Origin: Acidobacteriota bacterium | GTDB taxonomy: Bacteria; Acidobacteriota; Vicinamibacteria; Vicinamibacterales; UBA2999 | NCBI GenBank assembly: GCA_020851325.1 | Contig: JADZCY010000307.1 | Location: 1 to 32,355 of the forward strand | Length of the DNA: 32,355 nucleotides | Reading direction: 5' to 3' | In this document: positions 30,272-32,355 of the stretch, piece after piece | Position numbering within the stretch: position 1 is the stretch's first letter | How the letters are laid out: every line of letters starts with the position of its first letter | Made by a program: the position numbers and the translations under genes | The notes under the pieces: model-generated | The model's input: only the letters and a program-made list of their open reading frames with translations | Database searches by the model: none | Told to the model about the DNA's origin: nothing

Positions 30272-32355
30272 GGCTCCGGCGGGCTCGCGACAACGAGCGT
30301 CACTTCGTTCGACGGCACGCCCGGTCCGGCCGCGCTCAGCGGCACGACGCGAACGTAATACGTCCCAGCAGGTACGGACTCAGCGGCATACGCCGTCTGC
30401 GTCGGTCCGAACGCGACTACGGCGGCGTTCGACGCCCCGGGCGAATACCCGGCGCGCAGTTGGTACCCCGTCACTGGCGCACCTGGGGCGGCGGCAACCG
30501 TCCACGACAGCGTCACGCGATCGCCATGCACGTTGGGCGACAACGCCGGCGCGCCCGGCGGCCTCGGTCCAACGAGCAGCAACACATCGTCGCTCGGCAG
30601 GCTCAGCCCGCCGGCGCTCTGCGCGCGAAGGCGAATCCAGTACGCCCCGTTGGGAATGCCGCCGGCTACGTACGACGTCTCGGTGCCGCCGGTGGCGAAC
30701 CAGGCGAGGTTGCTCAACCCGCGCTCGGAGCCGGCTTCGATCACATACGTCTGCACGATGGCGACGTCGGCGTTGACCGGCGGTGCCCACTTGATGGTGA
30801 TGACGTGGTCCACGGCCGAAGCCTCGACGCTGGTCGGCGGCGTCGGTGGTGGACCGAATCCAACCACCACCGCAACCTCGTTCGAGTCGATCGCTTCGCC
30901 ATCGACGATGGCCTGCACGCGTACGAAGTAGGTACCGTCCGGCGCGTACACCGTCTCGGTCAGACGCAGCCCCATCGGCAGGCTCGCGATGATCGGGCCG
31001 TCGGGCACGGTGCGGGCCACCACTACATACGCCGAAGGTGGATTCCCGGCCGTTGGCGGCGACCACGACAAGGTGACGAACGGGCCGTTGACCGTGGCCG
31101 GCTGCAATCGCGGCGATTCGCTGAACGCGAAGGTGCTGGCCTGGACGCTGGCGTAGTCGCCGTCGGATTGCCACACGGCGACGGCATCGCCACCGCCATC
31201 GAGTCGCACACGTGGCACAGCCGCGTTGCCGCGAAACCGCTGCGACACCTCGACGTTGACACTCCACCTGTCCGTCACCGCGTCGTACATCGACGCCTGC
31301 ACCAGATCCTGCTGTCCCGACCTGTAAACCCACACGAGTGCGGCGTTGCCGAGCGCGTCCATGTGGATGTCGGGCGTGGAGGCGTCGACGCCTGTGGTGC
31401 GGAACTGTGGGAAGACTTCCCACGCCACGCCGTTGTGCCGCTTCGTCTGCAGGTTGCGGAATGAGCCGTCGCTGTTCACCCACGCCGCGATCGTGAGGCC
31501 GGCCGCATCGATCGCGACTACCGGATCGAAGATGCCGGGCGATTCGCGCATCAGCACATCGGAAGGAAACCAGGTGTTGTTCTCCGCATCGCGGCGCACG
31601 GCTCGAATGCCCTGCGTGCCGGCGACGAACTTCCAGACAAGCGTGGCGGCCGTGCCGTCGGCGCTCATGGCCAGTCGTGGCTCGGTGGCCGTCTCCCCGG
31701 ACGGCGAGATGTCGACGACCGCTGACCACACCGCGTCCTCGATCGTGAACCGCCTCGTCTGCACACGCCCATCCGCTCGCGCCCACGCGGCGATGGCATT
31801 GCCCTCGTCGTCCATGGCGAGCACGGGCGCGCCGGTGACGTTCGACCCGTCGACAGACAAGTCGCGCGGCGCCTGCCAGAGGCTGGTTTCGACGTCGAAG
31901 CGCCGGCTGCGAACGACGGACGTGGTCGCCCCGGTCGCGACCCACACCACCAGGATGTTGCCGGCGGCATCAACGGCGACGCGTGGATGGAGCGCCGTGG
32001 CCGCAGCGGCCGCAAGGGCGACCGGCGTGCTGTAGCGCACGCCGTCGTAGCGCGCCACTTCGGGAATGTCGGAGCCGTCGCCCGGCGCCGAGCGCCGAAC
32101 CCAGACGGCCGCGCCAACACCGAACGCGTTGAGCGCGAGATCCGACGACTCGCCGGTGAACTCCGCGCCCGGTGTTGAGGTGAGCGCAACGGGTGCAGTC
32201 CACAGCCCCGACGACAGCGTCAATGCGCTCGACTGCGGAACGCGGGCGCCACTGGCGCCGCCGATCCACGTCGCCACGGCGCGCCCGTTGCCGTCGAGGA
32301 CCACGCGCGGCAGCCGCGCCTGCTGGCCGCGCGCGGTGAGATCGATCGGCGGCGA
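30268..32355 (-). CDS. Large repeat protein with three C-terminal fibronectin type III domains (N-terminus beyond window)
   Basis: The frame runs without a stop to the right edge, so the start lies outside. About 695 residues are visible. The first ~400 consist of about 50-60-residue repeats with a DxxGNAxxxW core, seen as VDAAGNILVVWV, MDDEGNAIAAWA, IDAAGLTIAAWV and MDALGNAALVWV; these resemble propeller-like blades. Three fibronectin type III domains follow (about 410-695), each ending in a YFVRVQA, YWIRLRA or YYVRVVP strand. Such proteins are usually secreted or surface-bound, but the signal is not visible here. Function is unknown. Its TGA overlaps tatD. Confidence 0.8.
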   Translation of the reverse strand, partial: SPPIDLTARGQQARLPRVVLDGNGRAVATWIGGASGARVPQSSALTLSSGLWTAPVALTSTPGAEFTGESSDLALNAFGVGAAVWVRRSAPGDGSDIPEVARYDGVRYSTPVALAAAAATALHPRVAVDAAGNILVVWVATGATTSVVRSRRFDVETSLWQAPRDLSVDGSNVTGAPVLAMDDEGNAIAAWARADGRVQTRRFTIEDAVWSAVVDISPSGETATEPRLAMSADGTAATLVWKFVAGTQGIRAVRRDAENNTWFPSDVLMRESPGIFDPVVAIDAAGLTIAAWVNSDGSFRNLQTKRHNGVAWEVFPQFRTTGVDASTPDIHMDALGNAALVWVYRSGQQDLVQASMYDAVTDRWSVNVEVSQRFRGNAAVPRVRLDGGGDAVAVWQSDGDYASVQASTFAFSESPRLQPATVNGPFVTLSWSPPTAGNPPSAYVVVARTVPDGPIIASLPMGLRLTETVYAPDGTYFVRVQAIVDGEAIDSNEVAVVVGFGPPPTPPTSVEASAVDHVITIKWAPPVNADVAIVQTYVIEAGSERGLSNLAWFATGGTETSYVAGGIPNGAYWIRLRAQSAGGLSLPSDDVLLLVGPRPPGAPALSPNVHGDRVTLSWTVAAAPGAPVTGYQLRAGYSPGASNAAVVAFGPTQTAYAAESVPAGTYYVRVVPLSAAGPGVPSNEVTLVVASPPEP

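Overview
The window is a gene-dense, high-GC bacterial chromosome segment, almost entirely coded on the minus strand. Many neighbouring genes overlap by 1-4 bases at ATGA, GTGA or TTGA junctions, and GTG and TTG starts are common. The gene styles (single-chain GcvP, fused Nnr, PilZ and enhancer-binding-type regulators, PQQ and amine-dehydrogenase quinoproteins, NtrC-type regulators) and the short intergenic repeats suggest a soil Acidobacteriota, perhaps Vicinamibacteria. That placement is inference; no rRNA or other phylogenetic marker was analysed.

Layout from left to right, in coordinate order: (1) 1-6269, a minus-strand operon gcvT-gcvH-gcvP-nnr-tsaE: glycine cleavage, NAD(P)H-hydrate repair and the tRNA t6A ATPase (cut by the left edge). 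(2) 6336-9993, a transcriptional regulator with an AAA+ enhancer-binding core but no GAFTGA motif, then an overlapping comEA / pseudopilin / PilZ cassette and a second PilZ gene. (3) 10189-18921, a complete quinohemoprotein amine dehydrogenase operon transcribed qhpG-A-D-C-B-F-E. QhpC is the peptide substrate: the radical SAM enzyme QhpD installs Cys-to-Asp/Glu thioethers, the flavoprotein QhpG is expected to hydroxylate the Trp of the CTQ cofactor, the protease QhpE removes the leader, QhpF exports the peptide, and QhpA (di-haem) and QhpB (propeller) complete the periplasmic enzyme. (4) 19109-20857, a divergent PQQ-dependent alcohol dehydrogenase. (5) 20899-22522, a sugar-nucleotide epimerase and the RNase P RNA gene. 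(6) 22692-23051, a small four-helix-bundle (S23/Avd family) gene. (7) 23175-28188, ligA, an HtrA-type protease and an NtrC-type response regulator in an overlapping operon. (8) 28406-32355, a polyprenyl diphosphate synthase, TatD, and the C-terminal part of a large repeat plus fibronectin-III protein (cut by the right edge).

Structure beyond the genes: three short arrays share a CGGGAC core spaced almost exactly every 17 bases. One lies in the divergent qhp/PQQ-dehydrogenase promoter region; the other two, in opposite orientations, bracket the four-helix-bundle gene. Two perfect heptamer triplets (GGGAGGC) lie upstream of minus-strand genes. The RNase P RNA carries a REP-like inverted repeat inside a helix, making it unusually long. 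The strongest biological finding is the qhp operon: the QhpC cross-link residues match the published cross-link spacing exactly.
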